This document shows, in pieces, positions 1 to 8,688 of a stretch of 64,000 nt of DNA. The notes under the pieces were generated by a model. It did not search any database. It was not told the origin of the DNA and saw only the letters and a program-made list of their open reading frames with translations. The position numbers were made by a program, and so were the translations under genes. Origin of the DNA: Bacteroidetes bacterium GWE2_42_24 (GTDB lineage: Bacteria > Bacteroidota > Bacteroidia > Bacteroidales > TTA-H9); contig MEOA01000043.1 in the NCBI GenBank assembly GCA_001768515.1, positions 124,001-188,000 of the forward strand. The letters are read 5' to 3'. The number at the start of each line of letters is the position of its first letter. Position 1 is the stretch's first letter.

Positions 1-151
1 CATCCTGGCCACGGTTGTGCTGCTTCTCCATCAGAAGGTGAAGTTTATTAAGGCCATAAAAGGCAGTTCCATATTTGCCGAGATAATACTCCAACGGCTG
101 TCGCAGCCTTATCATGGCGATTCCGCATTCGTGTTTTATGGCGTCACTCAT
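1..151 (-). CDS. purF: PurF-like amidophosphoribosyltransferase / class II glutamine amidotransferase, N-terminal fragment
   Basis: The gene runs off the left edge; only the first 50 codons are present, reading leftward from an ATG at 149-151. The translation begins MSDAIKHECGIAMIRL and continues to MEKQHNRGQD. A cysteine at position 9 followed by Gly-Ile, then an HNRGQD motif, is the N-terminal nucleophile region of class II glutamine amidotransferases. In Bacteroidota this extended start (MSDxIKHECGIA) is typical of the amidophosphoribosyltransferase-like protein, which makes phosphoribosylamine from PRPP and glutamine in purine synthesis. A TAnnTTTG box about 45 bases upstream on the same strand could be its promoter. 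Bacteroidota often carry two PurF-like paralogues, and the fragment is too short to say which this is. Confidence 0.8.
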   Translation of the reverse strand, partial: MSDAIKHECGIAMIRLRQPLEYYLGKYGTAFYGLNKLHLLMEKQHNRGQD

Positions 152-195
152 AAATAGAGGTTAGCATTATGTTTAAAAGTTTTTAGTAAAGGGTG

Positions 196-203
196 CAAAT
201 TTA
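196..203 (-). promoter_or_regulatory. Candidate -7 box (TAAATTTG) for the PurF-like gene
   Basis: On the minus strand this reads TAAATTTG, a full match to the Bacteroidota -7 consensus TAnnTTTG, 44 bases before the PurF-like start codon. I see no convincing TTTG -33 element. The call is inference from motif and position. Confidence 0.35.
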
Positions 204-290
204 CCACTTTTTAGCGGAGGCCGAAGGTAAAGAAACAGTTGTTCGCGCGAATCAACATGTTTTAATTTCTTGAAATCGTTGTAAAATTTG

Positions 291-298
291 CATCTTTG
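291..298 (+). promoter_or_regulatory. Candidate -7 box (CATCTTTG) for the TPR/AraC regulator
   Basis: CATCTTTG matches 7 of 8 positions of TAnnTTTG and has a TTG at 270-272 with 18 bases between, close to the usual -33/-7 spacing. The start codon at 314 would follow a leader of only about 8-10 bases. Confidence 0.35.
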
Positions 299-313
299 TG
301 CAGCTATTGACCG

Positions 314-2320
314 ATGTTGGTACATAATACCCTATATTATCCGCTTTTTTATTCTGGTAAGTATTCTTACCGGAGGATATTTTTTTTCTGTTTTTTTTTT
401 CTGCCAGTTCTTGTTATGGGAGGTGAGGTATCCAGTGAACAAGGCAAGGATAGATTATCCGGGTCGGAGTGCATTTTGTTGCCGGAACTTATGCAAATAG
501 GAGAGAAACTGGTTTCATCAAAAAAAAACGGGGATTTATATCAGATGACAATGGCTCGGTTTGAACTCGCTGGCTATTATGCCCGTAATCAGCGATGGTC
601 AATTGTAAATCAATTAGTTAAAAAATCCATAAAGGTTGCGCGATATTTGGGTGACTATTCTCTTACCAGTGACTTTATGCTGCTTGCAGCCAAGGTTGAC
701 CTTTTCTCAGGGAATACTTCTGGTTCTGAGAGAACCCTGGAGTTATTGATTAATAAGGGGGTGCGCGAGAGGGACCCTGGCCGACAGGCTCAAGCAATGA
801 TTGCATTGGCTTCTGTTTATCAGCGGAGGAGCGATGGTGGCTTGGCTTGGCCTTTATTACGTGAGGCCGCCCATATTACGTCAGAGAGCAACCTGAAAAG
901 GGAACATGCTACGATTCTGCATCAGATGGGAATTATTAGTCGTGATATGGGTGATATCGCTTTGGCAGCACGATCATTAACTGAATCATCTTCGTTGTTC
1001 GGGCAGGAGGGAGATAAGAAGAATCAAGCCATGGTTAATATTGCACTGGGAGCAATTCTTTCGGAGGCAGGATTGTACAAGGCCGCGCTGGGATATGACA
1101 ATCAGGCCGTTGAATTATATCGCAAATTGCCGGTCAGTGTACATCAGCAACGTCTGCTCGGCTATGCGCTTAATGCAGTTGGAATGTCCCAGTCATTTCT
1201 TGGCAACGTAGAGGCAGCCCGACAAGGTTATCTTGAAGCTTTTCAAACATGGGCGAAGATAGGCGATGTTAAAAATCAGGTATTCGCAGTAGATAATATG
1301 GCGAATATCGCCATCGCGAAAGGTAAAATGGATGAGGCAGAAGGTTTACTGGCAACAGCTTTCCGATTGAATGGAAATTTGAGCAAGGATATTCAATCGG
1401 CAGTTCTTCTTCATACCAAGAGTAAATATCATGAGGCTATTCATCAAACAGATAGTGCTGTTATTTTTGCACGGGCTGCTGGTGAACGATTTTTAAGTAT
1501 AGGTGTCCTTAGTCTGGCCCTGGAAGCTTATGAGGATCTGGCAAAGTACCTTCGTTTGGGAGGTAACCTTCAAGAGGCCATTCTGGCTCTTGATCAATGG
1601 AAAGTGATTTCCGATTCCCTGAATAAAGGGCTTACGGCTACAGCCATTGCCGCACTTCAGATCGAATATGATGTACGGCTTGGAAAAGAAACCATCAATT
1701 ACCTGAATCAGGAGATGGTACTGCAGGCAAAGCTTCTTGATCGCAAGACCAATTATCTGGTGACTGTTGGGATTGCTTTTTTTCTTATCCTGATACTTGC
1801 TGTTATGCTCGGGATTCAAGTTCGCAGAAGAGATCAGGCTTATGCTGTACTACTTCAGAAGAATTTGGAAATAATGGAGATAAACAAGCCATCGATCGGC
1901 GTCCCCAGCTCAGGTTCTTTAGGTTCCGGTGTTGCGGGTAAGCATGCCGGTGAACCACAAAAGGTTATTGTTGATGCTCAGGGGATCATGCGGCGTCTCC
2001 AGAAAGCTATGGAGGCAGAAAAAATCTACAGAGATTCAAACATGACACTCCCCGGCCTCGCGCAGCATCTCGGTACAAATACGTCTTACCTGAGCAGGCT
2101 TATCAATGTCGAGTACCAAACTAATTTTAATGCATTTATTAATGCTTACCGGGTACGGGAGGCATGTCGTCTACTTCAGGATGGTGCTGCTGATAGCCGT
2201 ACATTGGAGGCCCTAGGTCAGCAGGTAGGATTTAATTCCAGAGCCTCTTTTCACACGGCATTTAAACGGGTGACAGGTCTGACACCTGGAATCTTTGTTG
2301 ATCAGATAAGGCATAAGTAG
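314..2320 (+). CDS. Membrane-anchored TPR sensor with C-terminal AraC-type HTH
   Basis: A 668-residue one-component regulator. The N-terminus has a hydrophobic Phe-rich segment (about residues 20-37) that may act as signal or anchor. Helical TPR-like repeats fill about residues 50-460, with recurring alternations of Ala, Leu, Tyr and Gly. One strong transmembrane helix lies at about 480-502, followed by basic residues RRR. A linker leads to an AraC/XylS DNA-binding domain at about 560-665, with SRASFHTAFKRVTG as the second helix-turn-helix. The TPR part should be periplasmic and the HTH cytoplasmic, a common Bacteroidota layout; the ligand is unknown. A start at 288 in another frame gives no domain. 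The true start could be downstream of 314, but the promoter-like box at 291-298 favours 314. It may regulate the gene cluster that follows. Confidence 0.8.
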   Translation: MLVHNTLYYPLFYSGKYSYRRIFFFCFFFLPVLVMGGEVSSEQGKDRLSGSECILLPELMQIGEKLVSSKKNGDLYQMTMARFELAGYYARNQRWSIVNQLVKKSIKVARYLGDYSLTSDFMLLAAKVDLFSGNTSGSERTLELLINKGVRERDPGRQAQAMIALASVYQRRSDGGLAWPLLREAAHITSESNLKREHATILHQMGIISRDMGDIALAARSLTESSSLFGQEGDKKNQAMVNIALGAILSEAGLYKAALGYDNQAVELYRKLPVSVHQQRLLGYALNAVGMSQSFLGNVEAARQGYLEAFQTWAKIGDVKNQVFAVDNMANIAIAKGKMDEAEGLLATAFRLNGNLSKDIQSAVLLHTKSKYHEAIHQTDSAVIFARAAGERFLSIGVLSLALEAYEDLAKYLRLGGNLQEAILALDQWKVISDSLNKGLTATAIAALQIEYDVRLGKETINYLNQEMVLQAKLLDRKTNYLVTVGIAFFLILILAVMLGIQVRRRDQAYAVLLQKNLEIMEINKPSIGVPSSGSLGSGVAGKHAGEPQKVIVDAQGIMRRLQKAMEAEKIYRDSNMTLPGLAQHLGTNTSYLSRLINVEYQTNFNAFINAYRVREACRLLQDGAADSRTLEALGQQVGFNSRASFHTAFKRVTGLTPGIFVDQIRHK

Positions 2321-2580
2321 AAGATAGACAATGGCTTAATGATTTGTTTGTTGTGATTTATAAATTTTTACAACATTCAATCGACCAAAACAAACTGTTT
2401 CAAGCAGATTCAATTAATTTAGCAGTACTGAACAAACATTATAAAGCGATTTTTGCAAAGTCCATATATACTTTGTGCGGAATAATGGAATACAGGAACC
2501 AATCAACTTATGATATCAGAGTGCCGGCCTTTCCGGAAGACGATATATTTTTATATGTTAAACTAATTCACTAAAATCAA

Positions 2581-2943
2581 ATGGCTGAAGAAAAAGTATT
2601 TCTTGATGAACGCGGTGTGAAAGTTACGAATGCCCGTTTTGTTACTTACTCAAAAACTCATGCCCTGTCGGGTATTACTTCTGTAAGTACCTTCACAGTT
2701 TCTCCAAGCAAAAAAGGACCAATTATCGTTGCAGTTCTCGGACTGATTGCCCTTGCGATTAAATGGTGGCTGGGGATAATTCTCATTGCTGCAGGGGTGG
2801 GCTGGTTTTTAAGCCTGAAAGATGAATATCAGGTTGTGTTGAGTTCTTCATCCGGAAATGAAGATGCACTTACTGACAGAGACAGTGCTTTCATCGGCCG
2901 TGTGGTTGATGCGTTGAACGAAGCAATCATCCATCGCGGATAA
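2581..2943 (+). CDS. Small DUF6232-like membrane protein
   Basis: A 120-residue protein. The N-terminal third is a polar beta-rich stretch (EKVFLDERGVKVTNARF) followed by residues predicted to face the cytoplasm. Two close hydrophobic segments (about residues 48-58 and 60-80, rich in Ile, Leu, Ala and Gly) form a hairpin or a single long membrane region. A C-terminal polar tail follows, ending in a short amphipathic helix (VVDALNEAIIHRG). This matches the DUF6232 type of small membrane protein, whose function is unknown. It is the first gene of a same-strand group with the LamG/zinc-ribbon protein and the tandem AAA protein, but a strong hairpin separates it from them. The family name is from memory of the pattern. 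Confidence 0.7.
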   Translation: MAEEKVFLDERGVKVTNARFVTYSKTHALSGITSVSTFTVSPSKKGPIIVAVLGLIALAIKWWLGIILIAAGVGWFLSLKDEYQVVLSSSSGNEDALTDRDSAFIGRVVDALNEAIIHRG

Positions 2944-2956
2944 TTCTTCAACGGTG

Positions 2957-2997
2957 AATTATCAAGTCGTTGCAACTAATGCAACGACTTGATAATT
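2957..2997 (+). terminator. Strong perfect hairpin after the DUF6232-like gene
   Basis: An 18-bp perfect inverted repeat (2957-2974 with 2980-2997) has a 5-base loop and starts 14 bases after the stop codon. No T-run follows, so it may stabilise mRNA or bind a protein instead of, or as well as, terminating transcription. Confidence 0.5.
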
Positions 2998-3063
2998 TGA
3001 TTTTACATCTCATTTGTAATTTCTCTTTATTTGTTGCCGATAGGTGACCAAAATCTTTATTCC

Positions 3064-4698
3064 ATGATGAAAAGTATTGTTTCCTTTCTTTGTATCCTGC
3101 TGATTAGCTTAGGGGCAGTGAAAAGTCAATCTGACAGCCTCCAGATTGGTTTAGTCGCCAACTATCCGCTGGGAAGCGATGCGCGTGATGTTGGCGGAAA
3201 GAATCATAATGGTTCTTTTGTTGCAGTAGCGTCCATGGCCAACCGTTTTGGGGAAGCCAGAAAGGCCACGCATTTTGAAGCCAAAAAAGGAGGCTATGGC
3301 AGTTTAACGATTCCTTTGGATCTTAACCCAAGTGAGTATACTGAGCTCACGATAACTTTCTGGGTGAAACCTGATCAGTTGTCATCGGTATCTGACATAT
3401 TAACCATGGGGGATAAAAAATTGTACCGTTCGCTTTCAACAACCCGCGAAGATGATAATTTGGTTTGGCGGCTTGGTTGTGGCAAAAAGGGGGAAATCCT
3501 TGGTTCAAGAGTTACTGCCGGCTGGACTTTTATTGCTATGGTTTATGATCAAACAAATGAAGCTGCACGTCTGGTTGTAAACAATAGTGTATTTGCAGGC
3601 AGAGCCTCAGTAAAGAGTAGTCGGCAGAAAGCTGTTTTTGGCGGTTTTCAGGGGGCTGTAGATGATATAAGAATCTACAAGCGGATTCTTTCACTAGTGG
3701 AGCTTGAGGCGCTCAGCGGGGCTCTGATTGATCAGGATGCTGATGAATATGCCATTATCCTACGAGGTGATTTTAAAAAAGAAAAGGCATTGGCTGAACG
3801 GGTAGAACTCGATAGCCTCAGGACGAGAATTGTTGTCACCGAAGAATTGAGTATTTATGACCCAGAAACAAAGAAGTCCAAAATTGATTTTCTAACCAAT
3901 GGTGACACTATAAGAATCGTTGAGATGCGCGATGACTGGGCCATAGTTGAATTTAAAGACGCAAGGCGGGGTTCGGTAAGTTTTGGCAATCTGTATGATT
4001 ATACACGAGCAGAGAATGAATCCGGAATTGCACGTAGAATTTCCAATACCCTTTCTGATTTGTTTAATTTCACGAAGCTAAGATCATGGATATTCGTCGG
4101 ATTTTTGCTGGTACTTTTATTTCTTGCCTTTAAGTTTTATTATAAGATTGACGACTTCTTCATGCGTATGAAGAAGGACAATACAGCTCAGGCCAGTGGG
4201 GGGAAAGCCGATGCAACAGTGATTGAGCATAAGCCATCTGTCCTGGCAAGATTATTTCCGCTAAACCGTTTTCGAAAATGGCCTTTGTATATGGGGGCTA
4301 TTATTGCAACACTTGTGCTCGGATCTGTTTTATTAGATCAGCACGAAGCTGAATGGTTTCTGAACAAAGGGATTTCAATCTTTCCTAAAAATTATGACGC
4401 CACTGTTCATTGGATACTCTGGGGTGGTATGGTTTTCATCCTGCTCATGCTTATTACTCTGCTATTGGAAAGTTTTACCATAGCAGGTCCGGTATGGGGA
4501 GCCGTACGTGTTGTCTACCTGCTATTGGTGAACTTGATTATGATGATCGTTACATTTTATCTGTTCATTCTTGTATTGATCATTTTAGCAGTGATGTTCG
4601 GATTGTTTTTGTTGTCGGCTGCTGGTACCGGGAATAAGTATCGTTGTACACGATGTGGAAGAGTTTTCTATGGTTCCAGTTGCCCTAATTGTGGATAA
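3064..4698 (+). CDS. LamG / SH3-like multi-pass membrane protein with C-terminal zinc ribbon
   Basis: The protein is 544 residues from the ATG at 3064; the upstream in-frame ATG at 3031 adds 11 residues ahead of a good signal peptide (MMKSIVSFLCILLISLGAV, cleavage near KSQ). Residues about 25-235 look like a concanavalin A-like LamG_3 domain with its terminal DDIRIYKRILS motif. Residues about 255-320 resemble a small SH3-like domain (ending WAIVEFKDARRGSVS). A transmembrane helix lies at 342-362, then helices at about 408-425, 449-470 and 480-520. The last 20 residues form a zinc ribbon, CTRCGRVFYGSSCPNCG. An extracytoplasmic lectin-like domain joined to a cytoplasmic zinc ribbon is unusual. 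The next gene starts 54 bases later, so the two are probably co-expressed. Confidence 0.75.
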   Translation: MMKSIVSFLCILLISLGAVKSQSDSLQIGLVANYPLGSDARDVGGKNHNGSFVAVASMANRFGEARKATHFEAKKGGYGSLTIPLDLNPSEYTELTITFWVKPDQLSSVSDILTMGDKKLYRSLSTTREDDNLVWRLGCGKKGEILGSRVTAGWTFIAMVYDQTNEAARLVVNNSVFAGRASVKSSRQKAVFGGFQGAVDDIRIYKRILSLVELEALSGALIDQDADEYAIILRGDFKKEKALAERVELDSLRTRIVVTEELSIYDPETKKSKIDFLTNGDTIRIVEMRDDWAIVEFKDARRGSVSFGNLYDYTRAENESGIARRISNTLSDLFNFTKLRSWIFVGFLLVLLFLAFKFYYKIDDFFMRMKKDNTAQASGGKADATVIEHKPSVLARLFPLNRFRKWPLYMGAIIATLVLGSVLLDQHEAEWFLNKGISIFPKNYDATVHWILWGGMVFILLMLITLLLESFTIAGPVWGAVRVVYLLLVNLIMMIVTFYLFILVLIILAVMFGLFLLSAAGTGNKYRCTRCGRVFYGSSCPNCG

Positions 4699-4752
4699 TT
4701 ATTGAATAACAAAAGGGGAAACGATTACTTTTCCCCTCATAACGCTTTAAGC

Positions 4753-7700
4753 ATGGCTGGAAAAGAATATTTTTTTTCGGGGAAGTTTCCCGATGAAACC
4801 ATCTCCAAGATTTGGGATAAGGGACATCTGGTTCATAACCTGGCGTATGGGAATGGTCAATGGTTACTCGTGACTGACTCCAAGAGTAAAATGAGTGGTC
4901 AAAGCTGGTGGACACGAACTGAATTTCCTTCAGAGTCCATTAGTGAAGGTTGGAAGGGAAATCTGGATGTTACGCAGATTGTCTATGGCCCTGACGTCTG
5001 GGCATTGGTTATGAGTGGTGGAAACGGCTATTCCGATCAGAAATGGTTTACCAACAGTAAGTTTCCTGAGAGTGATATTGCGAAGCATCGAAAATTGGGA
5101 TACTTTATTACCAGTGCTGAGTTTGGTCTTGACAGGTGGGCTGTGATAATGAGCAAAGACACCGGTTATTCAGATCAATTTGTTGAAATATCTTCGGCAT
5201 TTCCTGCTGAAGCTGTAAAGAAAGGTTGGGATAAAGATTATTATATCACCGGTCTGTCTTATGGTAAAGGGAAGTGGGTGCTCGTCATGACCAAGGATTG
5301 TGGTTTTGATACGCAATATTATATGTGGAACGCATCATTTCCCGAAACGGAAATAAAAGCTAAACTTCGTGAAGGCTATGAAATAACCCATGTAAGCTAT
5401 GGCGCTGATGTGTGGGTCGTCGTAATGGGGGTATTGAGCGATGGTGAGGAAGGTTCAGCAGATGATGAGAAAGAGGATGATGAGAGCGGAGAGACCGAAG
5501 AAAAAGCTGCTCCTGTCGATTCAGATCTTGACCCAGATGCAGTAGCCTTTTACGAAAAAGGGCTGAAGCTTATGAACGAAAAAAAGTATCAAAAGGCTCT
5601 TGAATACTACCAGAAAGCTGTAAAGATTGAACCTGATTATGCTGATGCAATCAATGGCATGGGTGCAGCCTATTCCTGGCTTGATGACAATGTCAAGGCG
5701 GTAGAATATTATAGAAAAGCTTATGATCTTGATAAAACTGACTCGACTATTCTCGGAAACATTATTTCCTCGCTCTTTGATCAGGATCTTGATGATGAAC
5801 TGGCTGATGTCATCGACAAAGCGAAACCAGATGTCTTAAAAGAAACTTCACCCTATGCCCTGTGTATCGTGGGTGATCATTTCCTTCAAAAGAATGACCT
5901 TGAGAAGGCTGTTAAGTGCTACAAGAAGGTGGTGAAGGAAGAGCCCGATAATGAGACATATAAGGAACGACTTGCTAATGCGAAGGCAGCTGTTAAGGAA
6001 GGCCCCGGGGCTGCCCAGCCTAAGACTGAACCCTCGAAGCCGGGGGTTGAGGAGCCCCTTCTGCCAGTGGAGGAGATTATGTCGCAATTCGATAATCTGG
6101 TTGGGCTGAAGGAAATCCGTTCCGACATCGATGCGCTGATGAAGTATATTCGTGTTGAAAAGATGAGGGCTGATCGTGGCCTGACCTCCAATCCGATGTC
6201 GCTACATGCTGTTTTCTCTGGCCCTCCGGGTACCGGGAAGACAACTGTGGCAAGGTTGCTTGGAAAGATCTACCGTTCACTGGGAATCCTGAAGAGGGGA
6301 CATGTGGTAGAAGTTGACCGCAGTTCTCTTGTTGCCGAATTCATTGGCGAAACTGCCATCAAAACAAATAAACTAATCGATTCAGCCCTCGATGGCATCT
6401 TGTTTATCGATGAAGCCTATACACTCATTCCAGAAGACTCCACACGTGATTTTGGGCGTGAAGCCATAGATACTCTTCTCAAGAGGATGGAAGACGACCG
6501 TGATCGTCTGATTGTCATTGTGGCCGGCTATACGGATGAGATGGATCGTTTCATCAAATCAAATCCCGGGCTCACTTCTCGTTTTAACCGAACTTTTAAA
6601 TTTATAGACTATACCCCCGAGGAATTAAATGAAATCTTCTGCCGAACATACAAGGCTGGGAAATACCAACTGGAAGAACCTGCTGCTGAAAAGTTGAAAC
6701 GGTATTTTGCCTATATATATCGTAGCCGATCCAAGACCTTTGGCAATGCCAGGAAAATTCGAAACATATTCGAGGAAATTATTCGCAATCAATCGGCACG
6801 AATTGCGGAAGTTGACGATCTTACAGATGAAGTGTTAGTGACCATCTCCCTGGCCGATATCGAAAATTCCATCAACGATGAATTCGTTGATGATGTTACG
6901 GAATCGCTTGAAAACATCATGGCGGAGTTGAACACATTAGTCGGACTTGAAAAAGTGAAAGACGATGTTCGTATGTTACTTAACTATATCAAGGTTGAGA
7001 AGATGCGATTGGAAAAAGGTCTTTCAACTCAGCCCCCTGCGCTACATACCGTGTTTTATGGCCCTCCCGGTACAGGGAAGACAACTGTGGCTCGTATAAT
7101 CGGACGTATATACAAAGCCTTGGGGTTGCTTAGCCAGGGGCATGTAGTTGAAGTCAGCCGCTCAGATCTTGTGGGTGAGTACATAGGGCATACAGCTCCC
7201 AAGACTCAAAAGGCTGTTGAAAAGGCACTGCACGGGGTTCTCTTTATTGATGAGGCTTATACCCTGAAACCTCAGGGAGTGGGAAATGATTTTGGACAGG
7301 AAGCCATCGATACGATCCTGAAGAGAATGGAGGATGACCGCGATAAATTAGCTGTAATACTTGCCGGCTATACGGGAGAGATGCAAGCCCTTATTGAGTC
7401 AAATCCTGGCTTGAAAAGTCGTTTTAACCGGTTCTTCTATTTTAAAGACTACGAACCTGCGGAACTTTGGCAGATTTTTAGTAATTTAGCTATGAAGCGC
7501 TCTTATACCCTAACGTCTGTTGCTGAAATAGATGTTAAAAATTATCTGGAATACCAGTTTATCAATCGTGATAAATCATTCGGGAACGGACGGATGGTTC
7601 GTAATGTACTTGAAAAACTGGTACAGGTACAATCTCACCGAATCTCACAGCTGGCCGACCTTACCGACACCGATCTGGTGACCATCACTGAAGAAGATAC

Positions 7701-7776
7701 CAAAGAGGTTCTTAAACTGCCTGCAAATTCCAGTGGGGCGAGTAATAGCATAGGGTTCAGGTCAAATAAAAGTTGA
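4753..7776 (+). CDS. DUF7477-like repeats + TPR + two CbbX/SpoVK-type AAA+ domains
   Basis: The protein is 1007 residues from the ATG at 4753; a TTG 51 bases upstream could add 17. Residues 1-230 hold five repeats of about 46 residues, each with a FP(x)E/D start and a YG(x)3W(x)VVM core, resembling DUF7477 modules. An acidic linker (about 235-260) and a TPR region (about 265-420) follow. AAA1 has Walker A GPPGTGKT at about 490 and Walker B ILFIDEA at about 548. AAA2 has the same motifs at about 770 and 828. Both have the short, arginine-finger-bearing form of CbbX/SpoVK ATPases (SNPGLxSRFNR). TPR plus CbbX-type AAA recalls EccA of type VII secretion, but no other ESX gene is here. The protein has no signal peptide, so it is probably a cytoplasmic remodelling ATPase working with its membrane neighbours. 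The target is unknown. Confidence 0.85.
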   Translation: MAGKEYFFSGKFPDETISKIWDKGHLVHNLAYGNGQWLLVTDSKSKMSGQSWWTRTEFPSESISEGWKGNLDVTQIVYGPDVWALVMSGGNGYSDQKWFTNSKFPESDIAKHRKLGYFITSAEFGLDRWAVIMSKDTGYSDQFVEISSAFPAEAVKKGWDKDYYITGLSYGKGKWVLVMTKDCGFDTQYYMWNASFPETEIKAKLREGYEITHVSYGADVWVVVMGVLSDGEEGSADDEKEDDESGETEEKAAPVDSDLDPDAVAFYEKGLKLMNEKKYQKALEYYQKAVKIEPDYADAINGMGAAYSWLDDNVKAVEYYRKAYDLDKTDSTILGNIISSLFDQDLDDELADVIDKAKPDVLKETSPYALCIVGDHFLQKNDLEKAVKCYKKVVKEEPDNETYKERLANAKAAVKEGPGAAQPKTEPSKPGVEEPLLPVEEIMSQFDNLVGLKEIRSDIDALMKYIRVEKMRADRGLTSNPMSLHAVFSGPPGTGKTTVARLLGKIYRSLGILKRGHVVEVDRSSLVAEFIGETAIKTNKLIDSALDGILFIDEAYTLIPEDSTRDFGREAIDTLLKRMEDDRDRLIVIVAGYTDEMDRFIKSNPGLTSRFNRTFKFIDYTPEELNEIFCRTYKAGKYQLEEPAAEKLKRYFAYIYRSRSKTFGNARKIRNIFEEIIRNQSARIAEVDDLTDEVLVTISLADIENSINDEFVDDVTESLENIMAELNTLVGLEKVKDDVRMLLNYIKVEKMRLEKGLSTQPPALHTVFYGPPGTGKTTVARIIGRIYKALGLLSQGHVVEVSRSDLVGEYIGHTAPKTQKAVEKALHGVLFIDEAYTLKPQGVGNDFGQEAIDTILKRMEDDRDKLAVILAGYTGEMQALIESNPGLKSRFNRFFYFKDYEPAELWQIFSNLAMKRSYTLTSVAEIDVKNYLEYQFINRDKSFGNGRMVRNVLEKLVQVQSHRISQLADLTDTDLVTITEEDTKEVLKLPANSSGASNSIGFRSNKS

Positions 7777-7804
7777 GCGTTTAATATAAAATGTGATTGT
7801 CAAT

Positions 7805-7847
7805 TAATATAATGCGTCATCAACTTGTTTTATAACGCATTATATTA
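7805..7847 (+). terminator. Hairpin after the tandem AAA gene
   Basis: A perfect 13-bp inverted repeat (7805-7817 with 7835-7847) has a 17-base loop and lies 29 bases after the stop codon of the AAA gene. It is AT-rich and lacks a T-run, so its terminator role is only likely. Confidence 0.4.
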
Positions 7848-8334
7848 TTGAAACTGCCTCAAAATTTTTGATACTGTCTTCTGCATCCGCTATGTCTGGG
7901 GCGATGGTAATCCTTCCTGTTGTAAGATAGTATAAAACCGAAGGCTGACCCAGGAGGCCAGCCTTCTACTTGATATTAACCAAAATACACAGCGGAAAAA
8001 GTTGGTGAAGGTTTTTATGAAGATACCTGCACATCAGTTTGAGTGAAAAACCACCGGAATCGCCGTTAACCGTAAATACACTATTCCAAACAAAAAAATG
8101 ACTCCGGTGGTTAAAATTTTAAGCCATTAGCATTTGTGTAAATACTAAAATTGCGGAATTCTTTTTACAAAAGAACTAAAGTTAAGATTAATAAAACGCA
8201 GTTTCAATTGCATTTGACAGAAATGCTATCAATTAAAATATGAAAAAAGGCGGATCCATTCTCAACAATTGTAGAAGCATGTGAAATGGAAAAAGTGGAG
8301 TTGATGTGATGGAACTGAACGGAATCCGCCTTGA

Positions 8335-8547
8335 TTAAGCGACAATAGGTTTCGTATACCTTACGATTAAAGCCACAGTTGTAATTAATCGTAAATGGAC
8401 TTTTCGAATAAATTCTTTCAAAAGTCTGTTCCGGATTTTTTCTGGTTTCATTTTCCCCGACACCATTGCTGATGCCACAAATCTGATGTCTGCAATCCCG
8501 GTACAGATAAGCATTTCCAATATTCTCCCCAAGAGAAATATTTTGGC
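8335..8547 (-). pseudogene. Possible decayed gene fragment
   Basis: On the minus strand a frame without an ATG start runs about 71 residues (AVISAKIFLLG to TKPIVA) and is rich in Lys, Arg and Ile. It is preceded in frame by stop codons. A second, overlapping 122-codon frame at 8204-8572 covers the same DNA. The basic, hydrophobic composition recalls the C-terminal tail of some transposases, but I recognise no family and see no matching inverted ends. This is weakly supported. Confidence 0.2.
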
Positions 8548-8593
8548 GGAAATTACTGCTCATTGTTCTCATACCGGTATGTTAGGTTTCGAC

Positions 8594-8645
8594 GTCAGAC
8601 CCCGTAGGCCACTTGCCTGGTGGCTTTCCGGATCGGTTATCTGAC
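8594..8645. other. Nested hairpin downstream of the PKD gene
   Basis: The outer arms GTCAGA (8594-8599) and TCTGAC (8640-8645) enclose the inner arms GGCCAC (8607-8612) and GTGGCT (8620-8625). It lies 44 bases past the stop of the leftward PKD gene and could be its terminator or a processed 3' end. There is no T-run. Confidence 0.3.
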
Positions 8646-8688
8646 AATTAAACACCGACAAAAAGAAAGGTTGCCTGAGATCTTAATA

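Larger units (their letters stand above)
7777..8688. other. Gene-poor stretch with hairpins
   Basis: This stretch of about 0.9 kb holds no convincing gene. It contains the hairpin at 7805-7847, a GAAGGCTG/CAGCCTTC inverted repeat at about 7940-7966, a decayed-looking open frame at 8335-8547 (minus), and a nested hairpin at 8594-8645. Confidence 0.5.

Noticed and set aside
2344-2574. A 76-codon frame just upstream of the DUF6232-like gene, starting at TTG
   Set aside because: It has no recognisable protein features, a non-ATG start and no promoter or ribosome-binding support.
2344-7776. Type VII (ESX) secretion locus suggested by the EccA-like ATPase
   Set aside because: No EccC-type ATPase, WXG100 protein or other ESX gene is present; only the TPR plus AAA similarity remains.
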